NCBI GenBank assembly: GCA_023441125.1
Contig: JAEZQV010000009.1
Location: forward strand, 1-9,092
Direction: 5' to 3'
Source of the DNA: Bacillota bacterium
GTDB taxonomy: Bacteria; Bacillota_C; Negativicutes; Sporomusales; Sporomusaceae
Length of the DNA stretch: 9,092 bases
In this document: positions 1-5,259 of the stretch, piece by piece
Position numbering within the stretch: position 1 is the stretch's first letter
Layout: the number at the start of each line of letters is the position of its first letter
Notes under the pieces: model-generated
The model's database searches: none
Told to the model about the DNA's origin: nothing
The model's input: the letters and a program-made list of their open reading frames with translations, nothing else
Position numbers and translations under genes: made by a program

Positions 1-540
1 CTCTAAAATAACAATCGGAATATGCGCAAGCAGCAGTTAATTAATGGTGGACCATACGCCTTCACTATAGACACTATTGGAAACATACAGTACCAGGGCA
101 AAACCGGATACCCCCAGTACAACCGAAAAGGCTCCCAGCAATCCGCTTACAATCGGTATGTGGTTGTCCTTGCGTATGAGTTTTCGAAATAAAAAAGAAG
201 ATATCAGTGCCGGCACGGTCATTATTACCGTATTAATCCCAAGTGTTGTGATGCCGCCGCTTTGAAAAAACAGGGTTTGCAAGAGAAGTCCGATAAATAT
301 GGCAATGGTACTTCTGCGCCCTAACAGGATACCAATCAATCCTCCCAAAAACGGATGCACCGAGCTTGGACCAATAGGAACAATAATTAGCGTAGCAGTG
401 AAGAAGGCCGCCGTTGCCAAACTGACTTTCGGCATCTCCTCCACCTTCATTCCCTTTAGCGCATAAAGCAGCATGACACCTGCCGCAGCGGAGGTCACTG
501 CAACTGTTGGCATGTTTAAAATTCCATCAGACAAATGCAT
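1..540 (-). pseudogene. cbiM: CbiM/NikM-like ECF transporter substrate-binding membrane component, interrupted by in-frame TAA
   Basis: CbiM/NikM proteins are the integral membrane components of energy-coupling-factor importers that capture Co2+ or Ni2+. The start at 540 (MHLSDGILN) gives the family N-terminus, where His2 helps bind the metal, and has a GAGG ribosome site 7 nt upstream. The motifs SSVHPFLGG (59-67) and GGITTLGINT (95-104) match the family signature, and there are several hydrophobic helices. TAA at 37-39 ends the protein at 167 residues, short of the roughly 210-250 usual. The codons after it (36 to 1) read LLLAHIPIVILE in the same frame, which is the expected last CbiM helix. 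A nonsense mutation is therefore the simplest reading, perhaps CAA to TAA. Sequencing error or a tolerated truncation remain possible. The 3' end lies outside the window, and any cbiN/cbiQ/cbiO partners would be there. Whether it prefers Ni or Co is not resolved. Confidence 0.8.
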
Positions 541-656
541 GTTATTCCTCACCCTTTCTCTGTCTCCTTGATGATTCTTTCGCAAATACGTTCTGCGCTT
601 TGAAGTGTGGTAATAAATCATCTCCTTGTTCGTTGAATCAACAAACACCAGTTCGC

Positions 657-710
657 AAAAAAGCGGCATGAAACTACAAAAGAAATTTCTTCTGTAGTTT
701 CATGCCGCTT
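657..710 (-). terminator. Intrinsic terminator in the cbiM leader
   Basis: An 18-bp perfect inverted repeat (661-678 with 693-710) extends through an almost fully palindromic centre, with one mismatched pair. On the minus strand the stem ends in GCCGC and is followed by six T residues (662-657). It lies about 115 nt before the cbiM start and downstream of a folded leader, so it could be an attenuator. It could also simply stop read-through from cooT. The plus strand has no T-run after the stem, so the terminator is directional. Confidence 0.75.
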
Positions 711-747
711 CATGCCGCAGTTATCAATAAAATAATATCAGAATCCT

Positions 748-876
748 GACGCTCCATAGCGCTTCAAGCCTGATATGTAAACTGAGCTTAATCATTCGGT
801 GCATCACGAATTGTCGCTCCCTCACGCCAGGAAGCACGCAGAATAAACTGCGCCTGGGATGATTGGACCAGCCGTC
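748..876 (-). promoter_or_regulatory. Candidate structured leader RNA (possible riboswitch) upstream of cbiM
   Basis: This region carries several nested complementary segments on the minus strand. A closing stem GACGGCT (876-870) with AGCGTC (753-748) would enclose two arms. The first is CCAGG/CGCAG (857-848) with CTGCG/CCTGG (841-827), with a TGCTT bulge. The second is GAGC (819-816) with GCTC (787-784), holding an inner ATTCG/CGAAT hairpin. A terminator follows 38 nt later and then a metal transporter gene, which is the layout of a transcription-attenuating riboswitch. I found none of the conserved boxes of the cobalamin, NiCo (czcD), M-box, SAM-I or ykkC classes. The rest of 541-1070 holds no supported gene. 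Confidence 0.4.
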
Positions 877-952
877 ATTCATAAAATTCTATCATGAGCA
901 ATTCGCTATTTTAGAATAACTTTCTACAACCTTCATGGTTGTATTTGTTAAA

Positions 953-982
953 ATCATAACATACTGTTCCATCGTTTGACAA
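953..982 (-). promoter_or_regulatory. Probable sigma-A promoter for the cbiM leader
   Basis: On the minus strand, TTGTCA (982-977) is separated by 18 bp from TATGAT (958-953). Each hexamer matches the sigma-A consensus at five of six positions. Transcription would begin near 946, giving a leader of about 400 nt before cbiM. It starts with a 7-bp hairpin, TACAACC/GGTTGTA, with loop ATGAA (925-943). Confidence 0.45.
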
Positions 983-1070
983 TACATAAACTTCAAACTT
1001 TTTAATTATTAAAATTCCCTCTTGTCAGTAAGCTGTACACAACTGCCGTGCTGCTGGCAAATAGATTGGC

Positions 1071-1271
1071 TTACTTCTCTCCTCCAGCCACTTCCAGAAT
1101 AATACGATGATCGACTAAGTTCAGTTCTTTTATTCTCGCAGTAATGGTTTTTCTCTGCCCCCAAATGCTTTCGAGATAGATTTCACCATTTTGTGGCACT
1201 ACGCGGTCCACGCGTTCCATTAATAATTCTTCTTTATCATCCTTAATGAGATATGCGTTAGCCTCGCACAT
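1071..1271 (-). CDS. cooT: CooT family nickel-binding protein
   Basis: A 66-residue protein that matches the CooT family over its whole length, beginning MCEANAYL and containing the core VDHRIILEV near the C-terminus. CooT of Rhodospirillum rubrum accompanies carbon monoxide dehydrogenase maturation and binds one Ni2+ per dimer through Cys2, which is present here. The ribosome site GGGAGGG lies about 9 nt before the ATG. The start overlaps the end of the upstream DUF3842 gene by 14 bp in another frame, so translation is likely coupled. No CO dehydrogenase gene is visible, so the role here is probably cytosolic nickel trafficking or buffering for some Ni enzyme; that is inference. Confidence 0.85.
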   Translation of the reverse strand: MCEANAYLIKDDKEELLMERVDRVVPQNGEIYLESIWGQRKTITARIKELNLVDHRIILEVAGGEK

Positions 1272-1701
1272 AGTGTATGTCCCTCCCTGTTGACTTTAAG
1301 TATTTTCTAATTTGAACAACCATAGCATCTACCATATGAGGTAATGGTTCTGGCTGTATACACATTAAATCAATATTATTGCGATGAAGCGGTAACAAAA
1401 TTTTTCTTGCTTTACTGGCGACAATTCGCTTGGCCATTTTAGCCGTCATTTCCCCCTTCATGGAGTTGGGTAAAATTATGCTTAATGAGCCCAATATCAG
1501 ATCCACTTCGTCAACATTGCAAATTAGCGCATTTTCCCCTGTAGCGCCTTCATTGGCTCCGGCCCGCAGCATTACGGTTGTAGCCTGTGAATTAGTACCA
1601 ATAGCTAAGATCTCAACTTCATTATGAAACTCACTGCGGACTTTGTCAATTATGACCCTGCCGATTCCACCGCCCTGCCCATCTATAACGGCAATATACA
1701 C
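1258..1701 (-). CDS. DUF3842 family protein
   Basis: A 147-residue protein beginning (M)YIAVIDGQGGGIGRVI. The glycine-rich GQGGGIG loop directly after the first beta strand is typical of DUF3842, a small family of unknown function with a Rossmann-like start. I chose GTG at 1701 because AGGGAGG lies 6 nt upstream and the protein then starts at the conserved strand. An upstream TTG at 1719 would add six residues that overlap that ribosome site. The gene overlaps cooT at its 3' end and the small Cys-rich ORF at its 5' end, giving a compact minus-strand unit. The cooT partnership suggests a link to nickel or one-carbon metabolism, but no reaction can be assigned. Confidence 0.85.
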   Translation of the reverse strand: MYIAVIDGQGGGIGRVIIDKVRSEFHNEVEILAIGTNSQATTVMLRAGANEGATGENALICNVDEVDLILGSLSIILPNSMKGEMTAKMAKRIVASKARKILLPLHRNNIDLMCIQPEPLPHMVDAMVVQIRKYLKSTGRDIHYVRG

Positions 1702-1862
1702 AAAATCCCTCCCTGGCAAATATCACATGCCTGCGCGTCACTTTCAATTATAATTATAAGCTTTCCAATTATACAAGCCTTTACTGCTTTCATACCAATA
1801 AAATATTCTAAACCCGCCCCTGTTAAAATCAGACTCCGGCCAATGGTATACTTACATGCCAT
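1683..1862 (-). CDS. Small Cys-rich protein, candidate (59 aa)
   Basis: An unbroken 59-codon frame begins ATG-GCA-TGT (MACKYTIGRS) and ends in TAG 19 bp inside the DUF3842 gene. It has five cysteines (3, 30, 46, 49, 55), including a CDIC pair after a hydrophobic strand (IIGKLIIIIE), and residues LTGAGLEYF near the front. This looks like a small redox or metal-binding protein rather than chance sequence. It sits directly before DUF3842 in the same direction. I do not recognise a named family with confidence. The start has only a weak ribosome site (CAGAAAAG, almost touching the ATG), and the ATG lies at the edge of the transporter relic. The original start may therefore have been replaced by a deletion junction. 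Confidence 0.5.
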   Translation of the reverse strand: MACKYTIGRSLILTGAGLEYFIGMKAVKACIIGKLIIIIESDAQACDICQGGILCILPL

Positions 1863-2140
1863 CTTTTCTGAGTTTGAAGGTGTACGTCATTTGGTCGGCG
1901 GAAATATCCCAGCTCTCGGCCAAATCAGGCACAGCTTCATTTTTCTCATTAAACCGCGTCAGGCCGCTAAAAATGAGGAAAATGGCGTCATCATAATCAT
2001 CGGCAAACAACGGGTTTAGTTTCTCGGTTTCATTTTCGATGCCCAGGACAATGGTTTGGGGATCGGTTTTGCCGACGGCCTGAGTCTTTCCGTAAACTTA
2101 TCACCCCGCCAAAATAAAATAACCATCAAGACATCTGCAC
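1852..2140 (-). pseudogene. Relic of nickel/peptide ABC transporter substrate-binding lipoprotein (SBP_bac_5, NikA-like)
   Basis: From 2097 to 1852 the minus strand reads 81 open codons containing TIVLGIENETEKLNPLF, then GLTRFNEKNEAVPDLAESW and MTYTFKLRKDGM before TAA. These are the N-terminal hallmarks of the SBP_bac_5 (OppA/DppA/NikA) family. The frame stops where homologues continue with several hundred more residues. Just upstream the same frame reads FILAG followed by TGA and TAA. The TGA falls where a lipobox Cys codon (TGC or TGT) would stand. The gene has therefore lost its signal-peptide junction and most of its 3' part, the latter probably by deletion ending near 1852-1862. Nickel is suggested by the cooT and cbiM neighbours; the fragment alone does not fix the ligand. 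Confidence 0.75.
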
Positions 2141-2241
2141 TATGCAGAAGCCTTCATGGCTGTTTGTTTCAGGTATCAGGTTGTTAAAAATCTATTTTGC
2201 TACAGTGCCGTTTTCTTACGGCCAAAGCAGCTTCAACTGCT
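2134..2241 (-). promoter_or_regulatory. Hairpin-rich leader downstream of the minus-strand promoter
   Basis: Between the promoter and the lipoprotein relic the transcript could form four small hairpins: CTGCT/AGCAG arms (2241-2226), GCCGT/ACGGC (2222-2207), GCC-ATGAA-GGC (2160-2150) and TCTGCA/TGCAGA (2148-2134). None is followed by a T-run, so there is no terminator here. It may be a regulatory leader left over from the lost transporter gene. No known riboswitch class was recognised. Confidence 0.3.
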
Positions 2242-2252
2242 CTGATGCTTGA

Positions 2253-2281
2253 ATTGTACCAAAATTCACTAATGTTGTCAA
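2253..2281 (-). promoter_or_regulatory. Strong sigma-A promoter for the relic, small ORF, DUF3842 and cooT unit
   Basis: On the minus strand, a perfect TTGACA (2281-2276) is followed by a 17-bp spacer and TACAAT (2258-2253), with TGG directly before the -10. This is the best promoter in the window. Transcription would start near 2246 and read toward cooT. It stands back to back with the plus-strand promoter of the FmdE gene. Confidence 0.75.
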
Positions 2282-2326
2282 TTAAATATAAAAAACAGGT
2301 TTTCTATAAGAATTAGTATGGAATCA

Positions 2327-2355
2327 TTGACAACCCTAGCCAAATAATGAATAAT
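2327..2355 (+). promoter_or_regulatory. Probable promoter of the FmdE-methyltransferase operon
   Basis: TTGACA (2327-2332), a 17-bp spacer and AATAAT (2350-2355; five of six matches to TATAAT) give a good sigma-A promoter. The leader would be about 120 nt. It contains a small dyad, AAGAAT-GCA-ATTCTT (2415-2429), that could be a protein site. The leader otherwise holds nothing recognisable. Confidence 0.6.
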
Positions 2356-2483
2356 ATAAGTAATATAATGTAAAAAATTCAATATTTCCGGAATTAAGGT
2401 ATGAAACCTATTATAAGAATGCAATTCTTGCTGTAGGCATGCCTTTTTATTTTTAATTACTACTATTTGCGGGAGGAATAAAC

Positions 2484-3092
2484 ATGCTGGATCGCCCTGC
2501 TGATTATCAAAAAGTCATTGACTTTCACGGCCACTGCTGCCCCGGACTGACGATTGGCTACCTGGCTGCCAAAGCAGCCTTGACGCAGCTTCAGGTAGAG
2601 CGGGCTGAAGATGAAGAGCTGGTGGCTATTGTGGAGTCTGACGGCTGCGGTATTGATGCCATCCAGGTACTTCTCGGCTGCACCATTGGCAAAGGCAACT
2701 TGATCTATAAAGACCATGGCAAACAGGCTTATACGGTCGGCAGCCATAAAACCGGGCAAGCCGTACGTCTGGTTGCCCAAAATAGTTCCGTACCGCTTAC
2801 AGCCGGACAGGAAGCCCTCCGGACAGCAGTGTATGAGGGACAGGCCACTGCTGAGCAGGAGGCCGCCTGGCAAGAGCTGCAGCAGGAGCGCATCCGCAAA
2901 CTGCTGGCCACGCCGCCCGAAACCCTCTTTAAAATTCAGACGGTTGACCTCAAACTCCCCGCGGAAGCCAAAATATTCAATTCTGTCACCTGTGAGTACT
3001 GCGGCGAAAAGGTCATGGAAGCCCGGGCCCGCCTAAAAAATGGTAAGATTGCCTGTCTGGCCTGTACGGAAGACTACAGCCGGGGATGGTAA
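2484..3092 (+). CDS. FmdE family metal-binding protein
   Basis: A 202-residue member of the FmdE family, named after subunit E of formylmethanofuran dehydrogenase. The N-terminal domain has FHGHCCPG (14-21), DGCG (53-56) and the motif GCTIGKGNL (65-73). These Cys and His residues form the family's metal site. A charged helical stretch (about 120-142) leads to a C-terminal zinc-ribbon-like knuckle with Cys170, Cys173, Cys191 and Cys194. The start is fixed by GGGAGGA 8 nt upstream. Bacterial homologues occur without methanogenesis and are often near Mo/W or Ni genes. A role as a metal chaperone or as part of a molybdo/tungsto-enzyme pathway is plausible but unproven. The methyltransferase gene follows at once, suggesting a shared function. 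Confidence 0.88.
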   Translation: MLDRPADYQKVIDFHGHCCPGLTIGYLAAKAALTQLQVERAEDEELVAIVESDGCGIDAIQVLLGCTIGKGNLIYKDHGKQAYTVGSHKTGQAVRLVAQNSSVPLTAGQEALRTAVYEGQATAEQEAAWQELQQERIRKLLATPPETLFKIQTVDLKLPAEAKIFNSVTCEYCGEKVMEARARLKNGKIACLACTEDYSRGW

Positions 3093-3097
3093 CGAAT

Positions 3098-3931
3098 ATG
3101 TACAATGCTAAGTTCTGGGCCCAAGCCTGGGAGGACTACAAAAACAGCACCCGCAAACGGCAGCCTGACCCTAAAGGCTGGAAGGAATTCTGGAATAAAT
3201 TCTCCGGCCGTTACGCCGAACACAATAAAGACAGCGAAGCGGTGCACGAAAATATTATTAATACCCTTGCCGCCCAGGGCGCTTTTCAGGCCGGCGACAG
3301 TTTGCTCGATATTGGCTGCGGACCGGGAACTTACGCCCTGCCATTGGCCGCCCGCGGCGTTAAAGTGACCGCCCTGGATACAGCCGAACAAATGCTGGCT
3401 GCCCTTATGCACCAGGCGGCGAAGGCCGCCTTAAGCGGCAATATCCGGCCCTGGCACGCCGACTGGCATGACCTGCCGGCAGAGCCTGCATTCGATATAG
3501 CCTTCGCCGCCAAAAGCCCGGCGATCAATGATTACAGCAGCCTGATGAAAATGACCAAAGTAGCCCGGAAAACCTGCTGCCTCATCGGCTTCGCCGGTCG
3601 GCACGACCTGGACCTGCGCCGCCTGCTGTGGGAAAAACTCCTGGCCGAACCTGCCCCCGGTCCTTCGTTTGATATCATTTATCCGCTTAATATTCTTTAT
3701 CAGGAGGGCTACCGTCCCCACCTTTCATTTTACAGCTACCGCCACAGCCAGCAGGAACCGGTTGATTATCTTATTGAGCATTATACCCGCTATTTTGCCC
3801 TGCTGGGCGTCACCGGCCCGGCCGTGGCGGCAGACATTGACCGCTTTCTTAAGGACCGCGCCGTTAACGGGTATTGCCTGGAGCAATCGGCGACAACGGT
3901 TGGAGTTATGTGGTGGAACATAACACAATAG
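3098..3931 (+). CDS. Class I SAM-dependent methyltransferase
   Basis: A 277-residue Rossmann-fold methyltransferase. Motif I is LLDIGCGPGTYALPLA (69-84), the acidic ribose-binding residue follows in VTALD (90-94), and FDIAFA (132-137) is the motif IV strand. The front end is rich in Trp and charge (FW, AWEDY, GWKEFW), as in several anaerobe methyltransferases of unknown substrate. I prefer the ATG at 3098 because GGGGATGG lies 8 nt upstream, overlapping the end of the FmdE gene. A start at 3086 would add four residues but has no ribosome site. The stop of FmdE and this start are 5 nt apart, so the pair is probably translationally coupled and followed by a terminator. The acceptor, whether small molecule, protein or metal species, is unknown. 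Confidence 0.85.
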   Translation: MYNAKFWAQAWEDYKNSTRKRQPDPKGWKEFWNKFSGRYAEHNKDSEAVHENIINTLAAQGAFQAGDSLLDIGCGPGTYALPLAARGVKVTALDTAEQMLAALMHQAAKAALSGNIRPWHADWHDLPAEPAFDIAFAAKSPAINDYSSLMKMTKVARKTCCLIGFAGRHDLDLRRLLWEKLLAEPAPGPSFDIIYPLNILYQEGYRPHLSFYSYRHSQQEPVDYLIEHYTRYFALLGVTGPAVAADIDRFLKDRAVNGYCLEQSATTVGVMWWNITQ

Positions 3932-3949
3932 CAAACTGCGCTTGGATAG

Positions 3950-3983
3950 AAAAAACGCCGGACTGGTTCGTCCGGCGTTTTTT
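3950..3983 (+). terminator. Intrinsic terminator after the methyltransferase gene
   Basis: A 9-bp GC-rich stem ACGCCGGAC/GTCCGGCGT (3955-3963 with 3970-3978) with a 6-nt loop is followed by six T residues, and an A-run precedes it. It starts 18 nt after the stop codon. The flanking A and T runs make it usable in both directions, so it may also stop minus-strand transcripts from the small membrane gene. Confidence 0.9.
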
Positions 3984-4004
3984 GTCTGACACAGTTAGCA
4001 GCAG

Positions 4005-4051
4005 CGCTTTTGTCATCCATTTCACCGGCAAATAAACAACAAAAGCGTTTT
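4005..4051. terminator. Weak hairpin downstream of the 44-residue ORF
   Basis: CGCTTTTGT (4005-4013) pairs with ACAAAAGCG (4039-4047) across a 25-nt loop, with TTTT following on the plus strand. The loop is long, and the minus strand lacks a T-run. It may be a poor terminator or a degenerate repeat, and is recorded because it occupies the gap between two oppositely oriented genes. Confidence 0.25.
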
Positions 4052-4063
4052 GCAACCATATTT

Positions 4064-4198
4064 TTATTTGTCACGCCGTTTGGTCATTTTTCGTATTGCA
4101 TCATTAAGGTAGTACGCCCGGATCCAAAGGGGAACGCCAAATAAAAGAAAAATTAAAATCCAAAGGCTGACATAGCCAATATCTATGTGTTCAAACAC
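4064..4198 (-). CDS. Small single-pass membrane protein (44 aa), unknown function
   Basis: A GTG-initiated frame of 44 codons preceded by an almost ideal ribosome site, AAAGGAGGTGATA, 5 nt before the start. The protein begins MFEHIDIGYVSLW and has one hydrophobic helix (about residues 9-28: VSLWILIFLLFGVPLW). It ends in a highly basic tail with DAIRKMTKRRDK, which predicts a cytoplasmic C-terminus. I recognise no family. The strong ribosome site, the membrane topology and a palindromic operator next to its promoter argue that it is expressed and regulated. It is monocistronic, lying tail to tail with the methyltransferase gene. It could be a membrane-anchored regulator or a small accessory subunit; nothing in the sequence decides this. 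Confidence 0.7.
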   Translation of the reverse strand: MFEHIDIGYVSLWILIFLLFGVPLWIRAYYLNDAIRKMTKRRDK

Positions 4199-4217
4199 TA
4201 TTATCACCTCCTTTCTC

Positions 4218-4239
4218 TATAGTGAAATATTTCACTATA
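4218..4239. promoter_or_regulatory. Perfect 22-bp palindromic operator
   Basis: A perfect palindrome with core GTGAAATATTTCAC, flanked by TATA on both sides. The core equals the centre of the redox sensor Rex consensus (GTGAA-N4-TTCAC) and also fits the GTGA-N6-TCAC pattern of CRP/FNR-type regulators. The outer bases differ from both. It ends 6 bp before the Shine-Dalgarno sequence of the 44-residue gene and overlaps its likely -10, which suggests repression. Confidence 0.7.
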
Positions 4240-4262
4240 ATTGCCAATAAGACTCCTGTCTG
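4234..4262 (-). promoter_or_regulatory. Likely promoter of the 44-residue membrane gene
   Basis: On the minus strand, CAGACA (4262-4257; four of six to consensus) is separated by 17 bp from TATAGT (4239-4234; five of six). The -10 lies inside the palindromic operator, so a bound protein would block RNA polymerase. Confidence 0.4.
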
Positions 4263-4305
4263 CAGTTGTTTAGTTGAGCTTAGCACTCACACCCTCACGT
4301 TAAAT

Positions 4306-4357
4306 AAGGCATAAAACCTTAAAGAGGACTCTAGTCCATATTAAGGCTTCATGCCTC
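4306..4357 (-). terminator. Long imperfect hairpin, possible terminator of the chelatase/ABC operon
   Basis: On the minus strand, AGGCAT (4356-4351) and CCTTAA (4346-4341) pair with TTAAGG and ATGCCT (4322-4307), closing a loop that itself contains GGACT/AGTCC. The stem is followed only by TATTT, so termination would be weak. It lies about 160 bp beyond the permease stop and upstream of the 44-residue gene. It could end the operon or be part of a leader for the small gene. Confidence 0.4.
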
Positions 4358-4515
4358 AGGTGCGTTGCCCTTAGTAAATTAGATTATGGCTGATATAAAT
4401 TTATATAATATATTCATTGCCTAGGATTAACATGCTGCAATTACGTGGATCGGCTTCCGCTCCGGCGGACAGCGCCAAGGCCGCGGGCAGCTACGGCCAC
4501 CATAATCTGATTCGG
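4358..4515. other. Intergenic stretch with a GC-rich block, no gene supported
   Basis: About 4430-4515 is GC-rich with no intact frame of useful length, in contrast to the AT-rich 4380-4430 beside it. The base change near 4430 suggests the end of an older gene or a deletion junction after the permease stop. No homology is recognised on either strand. Confidence 0.3.
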
Positions 4516-5259
4516 TTAATCGCGTATATGTACCAGTGTCCCTATGCCAATCCCAGTCAAAATTACGGTATACGCGCCGAGAATAGCCACCGGCAACCAG
4601 GGAATATCGCCGCCGGCCCCCAACACGCGCAGCGCATAGGTCGCATGTGTCAGCGGCAAGACCTCGATAACCCAGCGCAAGCCTGCCGGCAAGTTATCGA
4701 CAGCAAAAAAGGTGGCACATAGAAACGACATCGGCAGAAGAAAGTACGTGCTGAAGTTCCCCATATCCTCATGCGAGTCGATAACCATGGCCGCTACTAC
4801 GCCCATGGCGGCAAACAAGGTGCATACCAGTGACAGGACTAGCAGAAAACCAACATGAATCGTCAGTGTCGCGCCGAAGAAATAGGCCAGCAAAAAGATA
4901 ACGGCACAGGACAGAAGGCCCCGCAGGGTTCCCGCCAGAATCTTGCCAATAACAAACGCCGCCGGACTAACTGGGGCAACCAGGTATTCCTCGAACGATT
5001 TATGATACAGCCGCATCATGTTGAGCGGGGAGGCGACCGAATTAAAGCTGATGTTCATGGCATTTAAAGCCATGATTCCCGGAACAATAAAATCCAGATA
5101 GCTGCCGCCGTTCATTTGGATACCGCGGCCAAGCCCCCAGCCAAAAGCCACCAGATACAAAACCGGGGTCACCATCCGCGACAGGATAAACTTGGTCATC
5201 CGCCGGCGGAGCACCAGCCAGTCGCGCCAGAATACCGTATAGATATCGTAAAAGAACAT
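4516..5259 (-). CDS. ABC-2 type transporter permease
   Basis: A 247-residue membrane protein of the ABC-2 family (DrrB/NodJ-like). About six hydrophobic helices are visible, near residues 27-45, 58-78, 105-128, 135-160, 170-187 and 222-243. The cytoplasmic coupling stretch YHKSFEEYLVAPVSP (85-99) and the ending NLPAGLRWVIEVLPLTHATYALR-like segment (189-211) are typical. Its ATG overlaps the TAA of the ATPase gene by one base (TAATG), so the two are translationally coupled and presumably form the transporter. This family mostly exports drugs, polysaccharides or lipids. Position behind chelatase genes suggests cargo linked to metal or tetrapyrrole handling; that is inference. It is the last gene of the operon. 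Confidence 0.9.
   Translation of the reverse strand: MFFYDIYTVFWRDWLVLRRRMTKFILSRMVTPVLYLVAFGWGLGRGIQMNGGSYLDFIVPGIMALNAMNISFNSVASPLNMMRLYHKSFEEYLVAPVSPAAFVIGKILAGTLRGLLSCAVIFLLAYFFGATLTIHVGFLLVLSLVCTLFAAMGVVAAMVIDSHEDMGNFSTYFLLPMSFLCATFFAVDNLPAGLRWVIEVLPLTHATYALRVLGAGGDIPWLPVAILGAYTVILTGIGIGTLVHIRD

Noticed and set aside
541..669. Upstream extension of cbiM by 43 codons to 669
   Set aside because: The family starts at MHLSDG (540), which has a good ribosome site. The extension is rich in charged residues and runs up to the leader terminator.
741..753. Possible cobalamin riboswitch B12 box (GTCAGGAT on the minus strand)
   Set aside because: Only a short match; the other invariant elements of the class are absent from the leader.
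976..1004. Plus-strand promoter beginning TTGACA at 976
   Set aside because: No acceptable -10 at 16-19 bp and no plus-strand gene downstream. The reverse complement serves a better minus-strand promoter.
1624..2019. Plus-strand open frame of 131 codons
   Set aside because: It lies antisense to DUF3842, the small Cys-rich ORF and the lipoprotein relic, has no ribosome site, and its protein shows no family features. The minus-strand frames explain the region better.
2440..2458. Terminator from AGGCATGCCT followed by T-rich sequence before FmdE
   Set aside because: The palindrome would leave a 2-nt loop, which cannot form, and the stem is only four pairs.
3790..4074. Minus-strand frame of 94 codons across the methyltransferase end
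   Set aside because: It crosses the terminator and lies antisense to a clear gene, with no ribosome site or family.
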